This document shows positions 7,589 through 16,292 of a stretch of 64,000 nucleotides of DNA, in pieces. This DNA is from Clostridia bacterium. Lineage in GTDB: Bacteria; Bacillota; Clostridia; Christensenellales; UBA1242. Made by a program: the position numbers and the translations under genes. The stretch is from assembly GCA_017399265.1 (NCBI GenBank), contig JAFQDL010000015.1, positions 62,001-126,000 of the forward strand, given 5' to 3'. The notes under the pieces are model-generated. The model did not search any database. It saw nothing but the letters and a program-made list of their open reading frames with translations, and was not told the origin of the DNA. Positions within the stretch are counted from its first letter, which is position 1, and every line of letters begins with the position of its first letter.

Positions 7589-9331
7589 TTAGTTTAACTT
7601 TGTTTGAATAAAATAACCATCATATGGCACTTTCCAAAGTACATTACCATTATTCCTAAATTGAATTACATCTAAAGGCTCACCATCGGCTGCATTGTTT
7701 GTTGTAGACAACACCCACCCTTCAGTCTCTTCAAATCTAACAGATGTTAACGCTTTGCAATAATAAAAGGGATTACTCATCATTTTGACACTTTTAGGAA
7801 TTGTTATAGATACAAGTTGTCTACAATTATAAAAAGCAGTTTCAATAGTCTCTAGATTATTAGAAAGTCGAATTTTTATCAAACCTGAACCATTAAAAGA
7901 TTGATTATATAGATTAGTCACACTATCCGGAATATATATCTCTTTGATTTTCTCACACCCAAGAAATGCCGTAATCCCTATAATTTTTACTCCATTTTCT
8001 ATAGTTACATTTGTAAGATTTTTACAACCACCGAAACACCTAACTCCTATCTGGCTTATACTTGACGGAATGTTTAGATCTGTCAACATTTGGCAATTTT
8101 GGAAAGAATAATTGCCAGTATGTTTCAAAGATTTACCTAGATACAACTTTTTTAGGCTAGTATTAAAAACGCTTCCTGCTTGCTGACGTGTTATTCCCAT
8201 AAATTCATTTGGAATATACTCAACATTGTTGCCGATATATAATTCTGATATAGCTTCAAAATTTGTTATCGTAGTAGTTATATTAGTCACCGGATAAACC
8301 GTGCCTTCAATTTCTATCGTGTCAGGAATTATCAATGCACCGTCAGGAACATTATCTAGATTGCCTACTCTCTGATTAGATATTGCAGTAATAGAATTAG
8401 CTGTGGTTATAAAGTTAGACAAATCTGTTACTTCATAATTATCAGTCTCCTCGTTATAACTCATACTCTCAACGCCTATATTCCCTTGCAAAAATCTTGG
8501 ATATAGCGTCATATTGCTTGTTACATAATCCCTATTACAAAACTCTGCTTGAAATTCTCTATCTTCAAACCACCCACAAAAAGCATATCCCTCATTTACA
8601 CATTCTGCTACTGGTAGATTTTCAAAAGGTACCCCTTCCATAGCTATTAAATTCCCGCTAAAATCAGAATAGTTTTTTACACTATCCATATCGAATATTA
8701 CAGCATATTCATTTGGAACCTCTAATGCCCACTCAAACGATCCATCAAAATCTGCACTTCTAGCACCTTCTTGTACTTCTGCAATGATGTATATACAAGT
8801 AAATGCGTCTTTTGTCTCCACCGGTATCAAGGTCTCAGAGTGCCACTCATCAATTGTGTATAGCGGCAAAAGATTAGACACATCATTTAATTGAATATCA
8901 CTAATATAATATCCCACATTCATATTAGTAGTATCTGATGGATATTGAATCAAATCCAGATTGAGATAAATACTATCTGAGGTATTTGTAAATGTATACT
9001 CAAACACAATTTTTCTATCATCATTTTCCATTATTATTTCTTCATTAGGCGATAATGTCATCTCTGAGCCATTAGATGTATTGCTATCAAACACCAATCC
9101 TTGCTCACTACCTAACCAATTCCAGTTGTTACCACTGGTCCAATATCTTGCAGTAACTGCAGCATCTATATATTTGGCACTATATCCTATAGTAATAGAC
9201 GAGTTGATAGTTGATGCAATCGCAACAATTACTACCCCTATTCCCGCGGACAATACAACAACTAATGTTATTAAAATGGAAAACACAATTATCAAATTTT
9301 TTCTAGATAATTTATCCACATTTTTAATCAT
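7589..9331 (-). CDS. BspA-type LRR surface protein with N-terminal membrane anchor; poly-G promoter
   Basis: 580 residues from the ATG at 9331. Upstream in-frame starts would lie within the promoter, so they are rejected. Residues about 12-40 form one hydrophobic anchor with a positive N-terminus, predicting N-in/C-out topology with no cleavage motif. A beta-rich domain of about 170 residues follows, then a Listeria-Bacteroides (Flg_new/InlB B) repeat containing YAFCGWFEDREF. The rest is a series of LRR_5 (BspA/TpLRR) repeats of the type IYIPDSVTNLYNQSFNG. Such proteins bind host or microbial surfaces in studied gut and oral bacteria; this one's ligand is unknown. It is monocistronic, and its promoter spacer is a 14-G tract, suggesting phase variation. 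Confidence 0.88.
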   Translation of the reverse strand: MIKNVDKLSRKNLIIVFSILITLVVVLSAGIGVVIVAIASTINSSITIGYSAKYIDAAVTARYWTSGNNWNWLGSEQGLVFDSNTSNGSEMTLSPNEEIIMENDDRKIVFEYTFTNTSDSIYLNLDLIQYPSDTTNMNVGYYISDIQLNDVSNLLPLYTIDEWHSETLIPVETKDAFTCIYIIAEVQEGARSADFDGSFEWALEVPNEYAVIFDMDSVKNYSDFSGNLIAMEGVPFENLPVAECVNEGYAFCGWFEDREFQAEFCNRDYVTSNMTLYPRFLQGNIGVESMSYNEETDNYEVTDLSNFITTANSITAISNQRVGNLDNVPDGALIIPDTIEIEGTVYPVTNITTTITNFEAISELYIGNNVEYIPNEFMGITRQQAGSVFNTSLKKLYLGKSLKHTGNYSFQNCQMLTDLNIPSSISQIGVRCFGGCKNLTNVTIENGVKIIGITAFLGCEKIKEIYIPDSVTNLYNQSFNGSGLIKIRLSNNLETIETAFYNCRQLVSITIPKSVKMMSNPFYYCKALTSVRFEETEGWVLSTTNNAADGEPLDVIQFRNNGNVLWKVPYDGYFIQTKLN

Positions 9332-9352
9332 ACAATTCACCAATTTTATTGT

Positions 9353-9381
9353 ATTATACCCCCCCCCCCCCCATTTGTCAA
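9353..9381 (-). promoter_or_regulatory. Promoter with 14-bp poly-G tract between -35 and -10
   Basis: Minus strand: TTGACA (9376-9381), then AAT and fourteen G (9359-9372), then TATAAT (9353-9358). The spacer is exactly 17 bp, the sigma-70/sigma-A optimum, and both boxes are perfect. Gain or loss of one or two G by slippage would move the boxes out of register. The predicted start is near 9346, 15 bases before the ATG. Confidence 0.85.
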
Positions 9382-9475
9382 GTAAAACAAGCATAATTTT
9401 TTAAAAAACTCCCAAATTTGCCGTTTTATTGCCATTTTCGACTCGAGTTAAAGATAAAAATAATTCATAATCAAT

Positions 9476-9517
9476 AAAAAAATCACAGCGAATAAAATTA
9501 AATACCTGCTGTGATTT
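9476..9517 (-). terminator. Terminator of the phosphodiesterase operon
   Basis: Minus-strand stem AATCACAGC/GCTGTGATT with a loop of about 18 bases followed by seven T, directly after the stop at 9522. Confidence 0.7.
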
Positions 9518-9521
9518 TTAT

Positions 9522-10658
9522 TTATCTCTTCTCTAAAATTATTAGCGGTACTTCCACTTCATCTTGAGTCAATCCCGCATGATGACCTTTGAATTTAAAC
9601 AAGTCCTCATCATGACCTTTAGGATTATATTGAATAATTGATTTCCCTACACCTATTGCAATAAAATCACCAATGTATTGATTAACATATTTAGACTTTT
9701 TGCCAAATAGTTTTAATTTCTGCACAGTTTCTTTAGTAAGTAACACGAATTCGCGACCAAAATTTTTCATAAATAGATTATAAAACTGAACTCGTGCGCC
9801 CTTCTTCACTCTAAAACTAACAGCTCTAGAGTCTATATACGGAGGGGTAACAAGGAGCTCACAAATATCTTTGTATTGGTGAAGATATATCCTATTCTCA
9901 ATATCCAGTTGACCATGATCTGCAGATATGATTATTAGAGTATCTTCTACAGATTTGTATAGTTTCTCTATATCCTTATTCATTTTTTTGATATATTGAC
10001 TTGCTTCTTCTGAAGACACTCCACACTCGTGCATTATGCCATCGGGATTGGAATTATAGCAATATATTATTTTCCTCTTATCCGACGCACAAAGTTCTTT
10101 TAAGTTATTATACATCTCTTCATCTGTAGTATATCCATGAAATCTCTTCTTTTGGAAAGATAAATACTCAGGACCTACGACGTGAGCCTCATACTTTTTT
10201 CTATATTCTAGTTTTTTGTCCAAGTACTCTATAGGTAATTTGCTTCTTACAAACCCCTCACCTATTGACACTTGTTCAAAAGACTCCTTGTCTGTAAATA
10301 AATCTACTACTTTATCCAATTCTTCAAAGTACATATTCCAACCAAGCCACCCATGTTCTGCTGGATACTTACAAGTAAGATATGCAGTTGTTGCTGCTGT
10401 TGTGGTTGGCGGAAACACGCTATGCATTATTCCTTTGTTGTTTGCTAGCAAAAAATCTTTTTCTTTGAGATGTTTTTTTAACACACTTACACCCATGCCA
10501 TCAAAGAGCATAAATATAATATTCTTATACTTACCCTTTAAAGCTTCAGCGATTAATTTGTTCTTTGGATACCTATTTTTAACACCTACGTAGTCTAATA
10601 GTGTTGCGGGCACACCAATTATGCTATTTTTATAATTAGGTCTAAACAATCTTTCCAT
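9522..10658 (-). CDS. Alkaline-phosphatase-superfamily phosphodiesterase/nucleotide pyrophosphatase
   Basis: 378 residues. The type I phosphodiesterase pattern is visible: metal ligand in IIFMLFDGMGVSVL near residue 50, the nucleophile-containing segment SVFPPTTTAATTAYLTCKYP near 80-100, the DPDG-like SNPDGIMHECG, and the metal site SADHGQ near 245, with a final His in FKGHHAGLT. The predicted activity is metal-dependent hydrolysis of phosphodiester or phosphate ester bonds. No signal peptide is seen, so it is probably cytosolic. GGGGAAG lies before the ATG, and the gene follows the amidotransferase gene by 13 bases (operon). Confidence 0.85.
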   Translation of the reverse strand: MERLFRPNYKNSIIGVPATLLDYVGVKNRYPKNKLIAEALKGKYKNIIFMLFDGMGVSVLKKHLKEKDFLLANNKGIMHSVFPPTTTAATTAYLTCKYPAEHGWLGWNMYFEELDKVVDLFTDKESFEQVSIGEGFVRSKLPIEYLDKKLEYRKKYEAHVVGPEYLSFQKKRFHGYTTDEEMYNNLKELCASDKRKIIYCYNSNPDGIMHECGVSSEEASQYIKKMNKDIEKLYKSVEDTLIIISADHGQLDIENRIYLHQYKDICELLVTPPYIDSRAVSFRVKKGARVQFYNLFMKNFGREFVLLTKETVQKLKLFGKKSKYVNQYIGDFIAIGVGKSIIQYNPKGHDEDLFKFKGHHAGLTQDEVEVPLIILEKR

Positions 10659-10671
10659 TTTTCTTCCCCGT

Positions 10672-11325
10672 TCATTTTATAAATTTATTTACAAAACATT
10701 CAAAAAACTTTATGTTATTTTCTAACTCTGGGTGCCATTGCACACCTATGATATTGTCTTTTTCTATTGCTTCAGCTATACCATCATCACTTAGGGCTGT
10801 TACATCAAATCCACTCGCTACTCTATTTACTGCTTGGTGATGATGAGAATTTATCTTGATTTTGTTTTTCCTAAACACGTCATAAATAAATGAATTTTTT
10901 TCTACACTTGCAGTGTGTGTATTATTATTATTAAGTCTATGATTAGGAATGTCTTGATGCAAACTTCCACCAAAGTATACATTTATAGCTTGCATACCGC
11001 CACAAATTCCTATTATTGGCTTGTTTGCTGATGAAAACAACTCTATCAATTTACTATCTAGCGGGTAATCATCTACTTTGTATTCCAATCCTGCTAGAGG
11101 TTTTTCATCATAATACTTCGGATTAATATCATTATGGTTACCAGTAAGGATCAAACCATCGCAAATACTTACTACTTTATCCAAATTATTCATACTAACA
11201 ACTGGAAAAAGTAAAACATCTAGCTTGTCGCAAATATTTTTAAAGTTTTTTGTCACATAATATCTTTCGTTAAATGGAGCTTTGCTCTGTATATCCTCTT
11301 GCCTTTCAATAATTGCTAATACCAT
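10672..11325 (-). CDS. Class-I glutamine amidotransferase-like (peptidase C26, PuuD-type) hydrolase
   Basis: 217 residues. The nucleophile elbow is GICGGMQAINVYFGGSLHQD near residue 100, and the catalytic His-Glu is in GVQWHPE near 200. NSHHHQAV is the motif shared by gamma-glutamyl-gamma-aminobutyrate hydrolases. Such enzymes release glutamate from gamma-glutamyl compounds; the in vivo substrate here is open. First gene of a two-gene operon with the phosphodiesterase. A TATAAT about 130 bases upstream is the probable promoter. Confidence 0.85.
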   Translation of the reverse strand: MVLAIIERQEDIQSKAPFNERYYVTKNFKNICDKLDVLLFPVVSMNNLDKVVSICDGLILTGNHNDINPKYYDEKPLAGLEYKVDDYPLDSKLIELFSSANKPIIGICGGMQAINVYFGGSLHQDIPNHRLNNNNTHTASVEKNSFIYDVFRKNKIKINSHHHQAVNRVASGFDVTALSDDGIAEAIEKDNIIGVQWHPELENNIKFFECFVNKFIK

Positions 11326-11525
11326 TTTTTACCTGCGTTCACGTCTTATTTTATTTAAGTTTAACTAATCCTCATTATCCCAATTTTCTAATCGTCATGT
11401 CTAGTAATTTATTCTTTTGCCACACTAACCGTATTTAATCATGATTTTTAATTATCTGATAGATATTATATCAATCTTATCAAAAAAAAACAAAACTTTT
11501 TCCCATATCAAAACATAATTGCTAA

Positions 11526-11559
11526 TAAAAAAACGCAAAAGCCAAAATAGCCATTGCGT
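11526..11559 (-). terminator. Terminator of the 214-residue unknown gene
   Basis: Minus-strand stem ACGCAA/TTGCGT with a long loop followed by seven T, 20 bases after the stop at 11579. Confidence 0.6.
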
Positions 11560-11578
11560 ATAATAATTTTTTTAATGA

Positions 11579-12223
11579 TTAAATATCAAGTACTTCTTGT
11601 TGAATAAATTCATTTGCGTGGTCGCTTAATAATTGATTGTAATTAGCCAAAGTATTTAAAGTAACTTGTTCTCTTTTATATTCTTCAGCAGTTTCTTTAG
11701 TTCTAATCTCTGTCATATCATGGAATTCTTTTAAACTAACTTTCTTTTGATTTATGTTAGTCTGAATTACATCTCTTATTTTCACAAGAGTAGATGGCTC
11801 TGCAGTAGCTAAAATAAGTATTAAATCATCAACTGGTGCAGTTTCAAGAACTGACGCATCTCTTTTTAAATCTTTTTCAGTATAGTTTTTACCAAAGATA
11901 TTATACTCTATTCCTGTATAAATCTTTTTTTCATCTCTCACACAAGATTCTAGTGGTGATACAGCAACTCTAGGATTATATGCTTTAGTACTAAAAGTAT
12001 ACCCAGGCACTGCTCCTTCCAAATCAATCCTTGCAGCCAATGCTTGCCTTGGTGTAATAGGCGCCCCATCATTAGATCCTTCGATTATTGCTTTTGCCTC
12101 TTTAAAAGAATCTATTACACCACTTTCTTCAATTTTCTCATCTTGCACAGCTGACTTGTAAGACTCTTCTAATGCTTTCTTTTTATTAACTCTTTCTTTT
12201 AACTTATTGAATAAATTTGCCAT
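11579..12223 (-). CDS. Hypothetical cytosolic protein, strongly promoted
   Basis: 214 residues with no family I recognise. The N-terminal 60 residues are charged and helical (MANLFNKLKERVNKKKALEE); the middle carries an ITPRQALAARIDLEGAVPGY segment; the C-terminal half looks helical. There is no signal peptide or membrane segment. Expression is probably high: a perfect TTGACA-17-TATAAT promoter (12257-12285) and an AGGAG ribosome binding site precede it, and it has its own terminator, so it stands alone. The helical style resembles the partial gene at 1-229 only loosely. Confidence 0.75.
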   Translation of the reverse strand: MANLFNKLKERVNKKKALEESYKSAVQDEKIEESGVIDSFKEAKAIIEGSNDGAPITPRQALAARIDLEGAVPGYTFSTKAYNPRVAVSPLESCVRDEKKIYTGIEYNIFGKNYTEKDLKRDASVLETAPVDDLILILATAEPSTLVKIRDVIQTNINQKKVSLKEFHDMTEIRTKETAEEYKREQVTLNTLANYNQLLSDHANEFIQQEVLDI

Positions 12224-12256
12224 TTTTTTATCTCCTATATTATTATATCGCCATTC

Positions 12257-12285
12257 ATTATAGCAGTATTTAAGAAAATTGTCAA
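12257..12285 (-). promoter_or_regulatory. Perfect sigma-A promoter of the 214-residue unknown gene
   Basis: TTGACA (12280-12285), 17-base spacer, TATAAT (12257-12262) on the minus strand; leader about 27 bases. Confidence 0.8.
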
Positions 12286-12322
12286 GAGATGTATTAAAAA
12301 TAAGCTTAAATTAATAACACTC

Positions 12323-13456
12323 CTAACTTTTTCTCTTTAGGCACACCAAAGTCTCCACTTCTGGAGTCTGAGCAAACATATCATACGTTTGGATTTGGGA
12401 TATGTCATATTTGCCTAATAATTTTTTTACATCTCTAGCAAGGGTTTCTGGATTACATGACATGTATACTATCGTTTCTGCATTAGAGTCTAGCAGAGAT
12501 TTTATACACCCATCTTCCACACCCGCTCTTGCTGGATCAAGGAATATCTTGTTGTATTTTGTTATATCCAAGTCTTTTACTACTTTCTCGCAAGCTCCAG
12601 TCCTAATATCCAAGTTAATAGTCTCGTTTAACTTTTTGTTAAGCACTGCCATACTTGTAGCTTCGCTATTGTATTCGATACTCGTAACTGATTTTGCAAA
12701 CTTTGCGAAATATATTGAGGTAATACCTATACCACTATATAGATCCAAAACGTTATCTTCTTTTCCAAGCTCTAACCATTCACATGCTTTTTGATACATT
12801 GCCTTGCAGATTTCTGTATTTACTTGCAAAAAAGAATTTGGACTGCTTAAAAACTTGACTCCTAGGATTTTACTCTCCAAATATTTATCTCCCGCAATCA
12901 GTTTGAAACCATTTGCATCAAAGACTAATTTGTCCGTTCGCTTGTTAATATTGACATAAAGGGAAACTTTCTTAAAGATTTCTTGCAATTTCGCATATAA
13001 ATAATCTCTTCCTGCAAAATTATTAGACGTCATAACAAGAGAAATAACAGCCTGTCCATCTAATACTCTAGCAACTACATATCTAATAGTTCCACTTTTA
13101 GTAATAGGATCATATGGTGTAATCCTGTATTTTTTTAAATAATTTCTGACAAGAGCTATAAGATCAGCTGCCCAATCTGGGTGTAATAGACAAGAATCTA
13201 TATCTGTTACTTTACTACTACCCTCTTCAAAGAAGCCAACTATTGTTTTACCTTTTAAAGACTTAATTGATAAGTGAATCTTGTTCCTATATTTATACGG
13301 AAAAAACATTCCTATTGTTTTTGGAATGTCTATATTAACCGAATATTTATTAAACAGATTTTTTACCCATTTACTTTTTTCTTCTAATTGCGTATCGTAA
13401 GGAATTAGCAAATTCTTACAACCGCCGCAACGTTCAAAATATTTGCATGTTTTCAT
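12323..13456 (-). CDS. rlmD: 23S rRNA (uracil-C5)-methyltransferase, RlmD/RumA family
   Basis: 377 residues. An N-terminal iron-sulfur cysteine cluster (CKYFERCGGC, with a later Cys in the DIDSCLLHP region) precedes the class I methyltransferase core with DLYSGIGITSIYFA near 245. The motif FLDPARAGVE near 310 and the catalytic Cys in YMSCNPETLARD near 335 complete the TrmA/RlmD pattern. The family methylates 23S uridines (U1939 or U747) or tRNA U54; which target applies cannot be decided by eye. The start overlaps the whiA stop as TAATG, last gene of the murB operon. Confidence 0.88.
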   Translation of the reverse strand: MKTCKYFERCGGCKNLLIPYDTQLEEKSKWVKNLFNKYSVNIDIPKTIGMFFPYKYRNKIHLSIKSLKGKTIVGFFEEGSSKVTDIDSCLLHPDWAADLIALVRNYLKKYRITPYDPITKSGTIRYVVARVLDGQAVISLVMTSNNFAGRDYLYAKLQEIFKKVSLYVNINKRTDKLVFDANGFKLIAGDKYLESKILGVKFLSSPNSFLQVNTEICKAMYQKACEWLELGKEDNVLDLYSGIGITSIYFAKFAKSVTSIEYNSEATSMAVLNKKLNETINLDIRTGACEKVVKDLDITKYNKIFLDPARAGVEDGCIKSLLDSNAETIVYMSCNPETLARDVKKLLGKYDISQIQTYDMFAQTPEVETLVCLKRKS

Positions 13457-14454
13457 TAGAAATATCTCATTTTTAGTTTATCTTTTTGTATCTTTTCCGC
13501 CATCTCAATGATTTTGTTAAGTCTGTGATTGATGCCAGATTTGGAAATATCTTTGCCATATAGTTGTCTTAAAGTCTCAAGGCTCTCATCTGGATTGGCA
13601 AGCCTTATTAAACAAAGTTCCATCAAATCATCACTCAAAGACTCTAAACCTACATTATCTTGAATGATTTTTATAGCATTTAATTGTTTTACAGACGCAT
13701 TTACTGTTTTTGAAAGATTGGCATTCATACAATTAGTCTGTCTATTGATACTATTCCTTAATTCTCTTATTGCAGCCTCATTTTGCAGACTTAATACAGA
13801 TTTATTCGCACCCACCAGTGCTAACGTATCACATATCAACTGATACTCTTTGATATACACTATTGGGTTTTTCTTTCTAATGGTTATTTTGGCTGGAATT
13901 TCAAACGCGGATAAAAGATTCACAAAATCTTTTGCCAACTCTTCAAATGCAAACATAAATTCCAAGTGATAACCGCTAGTATTTTTCTCTATATTGGAAT
14001 ATTCTTTTATTTTAATATTACTTGTAGAACAACCAACAAAAGCGCCCTTGACATAAGCCCTCTTGCAACACTCGTCAGAAATTATAAATTCAGAAATACC
14101 ATTATGTACTTCCATTAGCCCATCTTCACCAATCTGCATTATGCCTAAGTCTTTAAGTAACTGCATAGTAATAGTGTCTGGAAAAGATATTTTTAACCTA
14201 TCATTTTTGGTCTTTGTGCTCTCCTCTTCTACAGAATATGTACATTCTTGTCCATAATATTGCTTAATAATAGCATTAACTTTTGTGTACACATCAGGAA
14301 GCTCAGTATATACTTCGACACCTATAGTCTTGTTTCTACCAAAACTCAACTGTCCTGCACATTTAATAAGTGCACTCAAAAAAGCAATGGCACAACAGTC
14401 ATTGTCAATGTTTTCTTTTAATACTTCTAATTTTGCCTCTGAAGCGAATGACAT
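13456..14454 (-). CDS. whiA: DNA-binding protein WhiA
   Basis: 332 residues. The N-terminal half is the degenerate LAGLIDADG-like domain (starting MSFASEAKLEVLKENI, with KRAYVKGAFVGCSTS). The C-terminal half has the WhiA helix-turn-helix with RELRNSINRQTNCMNANLSKTVNASVKQLNAI and the closing SGINHRLNKI. WhiA influences division and chromosome segregation in Bacillota and sporulation in actinobacteria. It sits in its conserved neighbourhood with uvrC and murB, although rapZ and yvcK, which often lie between, are absent here. Confidence 0.95.
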   Translation of the reverse strand: MSFASEAKLEVLKENIDNDCCAIAFLSALIKCAGQLSFGRNKTIGVEVYTELPDVYTKVNAIIKQYYGQECTYSVEEESTKTKNDRLKISFPDTITMQLLKDLGIMQIGEDGLMEVHNGISEFIISDECCKRAYVKGAFVGCSTSNIKIKEYSNIEKNTSGYHLEFMFAFEELAKDFVNLLSAFEIPAKITIRKKNPIVYIKEYQLICDTLALVGANKSVLSLQNEAAIRELRNSINRQTNCMNANLSKTVNASVKQLNAIKIIQDNVGLESLSDDLMELCLIRLANPDESLETLRQLYGKDISKSGINHRLNKIIEMAEKIQKDKLKMRYF

Positions 14455-14469
14455 AATCTCTATCCTTTG

Positions 14470-15195
14470 TTATTTTCTTTTACTAAAATCTGGCAGTTTG
14501 TTAAGATTGGCAATTTGCCATTCTGGAATATCAAACTTCTCCATTATTGTTAATCCCATACGGACATCACCAATTCTTTCTTTTGTGTGTGCGTCGGAAG
14601 TAATAATAAACTGAACCCCCGTCCCTATCACTGCACGAAGTTCTTCATCACTCATGCAATTCTTTCTTCCATTCAATTCCAAATATATATTATGCTCTTT
14701 ACAATATTGTGCAATTTCTACACAATTAACCTTTGCTACATAATTAATATGCCCCACCATATTAATCTTGTTGTTTTCCATAGCCTTGATATATGCAGCT
14801 GTATTAAGAGCAATAGTTTTCTCATCTGTCTTTTTCATTTTGTTATGTGCAAGCATTTTACCAAAGCCTTTGCCAAAACTTTTGTGATAAGAAAGAATAA
14901 CAAAATCCGCTTTGTCTTGTTCATTTTTAGGGAAATCTATCTCACCTTTTTGGTTCATAAGATTTGCCTCAATACCTTTTAGCACATGGACGTTGCTTTG
15001 TTGATCTAGCTTATCTATAGTTTTATACATTTCACTAAGTTGACCTTTCTTAATCCCGTACATGTGATAATAGCAGTGATCAGTAATTGCAATTGCTCTC
15101 ATATTTTTAGCAATTGCCTCATCTAAAATCTCTTGCATTGTAGTCTTAGCATCTTTAGAATACGTACTATGTACGTGATAATCTCCAAATATCAT
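14470..15195 (-). CDS. PHP-domain metal-dependent phosphoesterase
   Basis: 241 residues. It opens with the PHP signature FGDYHVHSTYSKDAKTTMQEIL and continues with AIAITDHCYYH, GIEANLM near 75, HINYVAKVNC near 145 and SDAHTKERIGDV near 205. These supply the His/Asp/Glu ligands of the trinuclear site. It resembles YcdX-like and histidinol-phosphatase-like stand-alone PHP proteins. It lies 3 bases after murB and 15 before whiA, the usual Clostridia order. Confidence 0.88.
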   Translation of the reverse strand: MIFGDYHVHSTYSKDAKTTMQEILDEAIAKNMRAIAITDHCYYHMYGIKKGQLSEMYKTIDKLDQQSNVHVLKGIEANLMNQKGEIDFPKNEQDKADFVILSYHKSFGKGFGKMLAHNKMKKTDEKTIALNTAAYIKAMENNKINMVGHINYVAKVNCVEIAQYCKEHNIYLELNGRKNCMSDEELRAVIGTGVQFIITSDAHTKERIGDVRMGLTIMEKFDIPEWQIANLNKLPDFSKRK

Positions 15196-15198
15196 TTG

Positions 15199-16107
15199 TT
15201 ATTCTCCTATTATTTTCTGTTCTAGTTGTAACTCTACCCCATATTTAGTTTTTACATCTTGTTTGATTTTATCTATCAAGGCTAATATATCTTTGCCTTT
15301 AGCACGGCCGCGATTTTCAATAAAATTCGCATGAGTGTAGGATACATACGCATCATTAATATTGTAGTTTTTTAAGCCACAATTGTCAATCAATTCTCCA
15401 GCAAAGTAATTATTGCCATTTTTAAAAACACTACCTGCATTAGGGAAGCTGGTAATATTTTTACTTTTGCGCTTGTCTATCACTTTTGCTATCTTGTCTC
15501 TAATATCTTTTTTCTTAGCGAAAGCAAGCTCAAACTCTACTCGCAAGATTATATCATTAGATGTTTGAAATATACTTTGCCTATAACCAAATCCCAATTC
15601 TTCTTTTCCAATCTCTCTGATTTTTCCATGAGAATATACTAGTACACTTTTGACCACATCACTCGTACGATAATCAAAAGCAGACGCATTCATATATACT
15701 GCACCCCCCACTGATGCTGGTATTCCCACAGCGCTCTCCATACCAGAAAGTGATGAGTTTGTGGCAAAAGCCACCACTTTGGATAGCGCAGCTCCGCTTT
15801 CTGCTATTATTGAATTATCTATCTTGTACACGTTAGAAAATCTATCACTAAAGATAATAATAACCGATTTTATTTTTTTCCTTGCCAGTATTATATTACT
15901 ACCTCGTCCAATAACAATTGGAGAAAACTTTTCTTTTTCACACACTTTCATTACTTTGAGAAAGGTTTCTAACGAATTAACCAGCACTACTACTTTGCCA
16001 CGAGATTTTATGTTATATGTATTGAATTTTTTTAAATTGTAGTTATATTTTACAACACCTCTTTCCAGCATTTTTTTTAGTTTACGATATAGTCTATAAT
16101 ATTTCAT
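15199..16107 (-). CDS. murB: UDP-N-acetylenolpyruvoylglucosamine reductase
   Basis: 302 residues from the ATG at 16107, chosen because AGAGGTG lies just upstream. An earlier in-frame ATG at 16140 would start inside a folded inverted repeat. FAD-binding motifs of type I/II MurB appear: NTYNIKSRGK near 40, VIGRGSNIIL near 70, GMESAVGIPASVGGAVYMNA near 120, FGYRQSIF near 180, FPNAGSVFKN with the catalytic Ser near 225, and the late NFIENRGRAKGKDI. It makes UDP-MurNAc for peptidoglycan and is the first gene of the murB-PHP-whiA-rlmD operon. It is divergent from uvrC. Confidence 0.95.
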   Translation of the reverse strand: MKYYRLYRKLKKMLERGVVKYNYNLKKFNTYNIKSRGKVVVLVNSLETFLKVMKVCEKEKFSPIVIGRGSNIILARKKIKSVIIIFSDRFSNVYKIDNSIIAESGAALSKVVAFATNSSLSGMESAVGIPASVGGAVYMNASAFDYRTSDVVKSVLVYSHGKIREIGKEELGFGYRQSIFQTSNDIILRVEFELAFAKKKDIRDKIAKVIDKRKSKNITSFPNAGSVFKNGNNYFAGELIDNCGLKNYNINDAYVSYTHANFIENRGRAKGKDILALIDKIKQDVKTKYGVELQLEQKIIGE

Positions 16108-16120
16108 ATCACCTCTCTTT

Positions 16121-16201
16121 CGGCAAGTTGCAGGCGACACCTCTCCTCACTGCCCGCATGGGCAGCCCTTTGCTCCTAACGAGCAAAGGCGCAACTTGCC
16201 G
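16121..16201. repeat. Cloverleaf-like inverted repeat in the murB leader
   Basis: An 81-bp GC-rich element with a perfect 11-bp outer stem (CGGCAAGTTGC at 16121-16131, GCAACTTGCCG at 16191-16201). It encloses a 6-bp hairpin (16150-16165, arms CTGCCC/GGGCAG) and a 9-bp hairpin (16167-16189, arms CCTTTGCTC/GAGCAAAGG), plus a short third arm. It is much more GC-rich than its surroundings. It is either a structured murB leader RNA or a small inserted repeat element. Confidence 0.7.
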
Positions 16202-16280
16202 TAACCTTTGGATATAAAGATATATGAAATACTTAAAATAAAATTTCCTTTTAACCCTTTTAAAAATATAAAATAAGTGC

Positions 16281-16286
16281 TACAAT
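16281..16286 (+). promoter_or_regulatory. uvrC -10 box, predicting a leaderless transcript
   Basis: TACAAT at 16281-16286 places the transcription start at about 16293, which is the A of the uvrC ATG. No ribosome binding site is present before the ATG. A weak -35 (TTTTAA) lies 17 bases upstream of the -10. Confidence 0.5.
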
Positions 16287-16292
16287 AAAAAC

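Noticed and set aside
16121..16201. The cloverleaf element as a tRNA gene
   Set aside because: The outer stem is 11 bp instead of 7, there is no anticodon-type 5-bp/7-base arm or T-loop sequence, and no CCA-like end.
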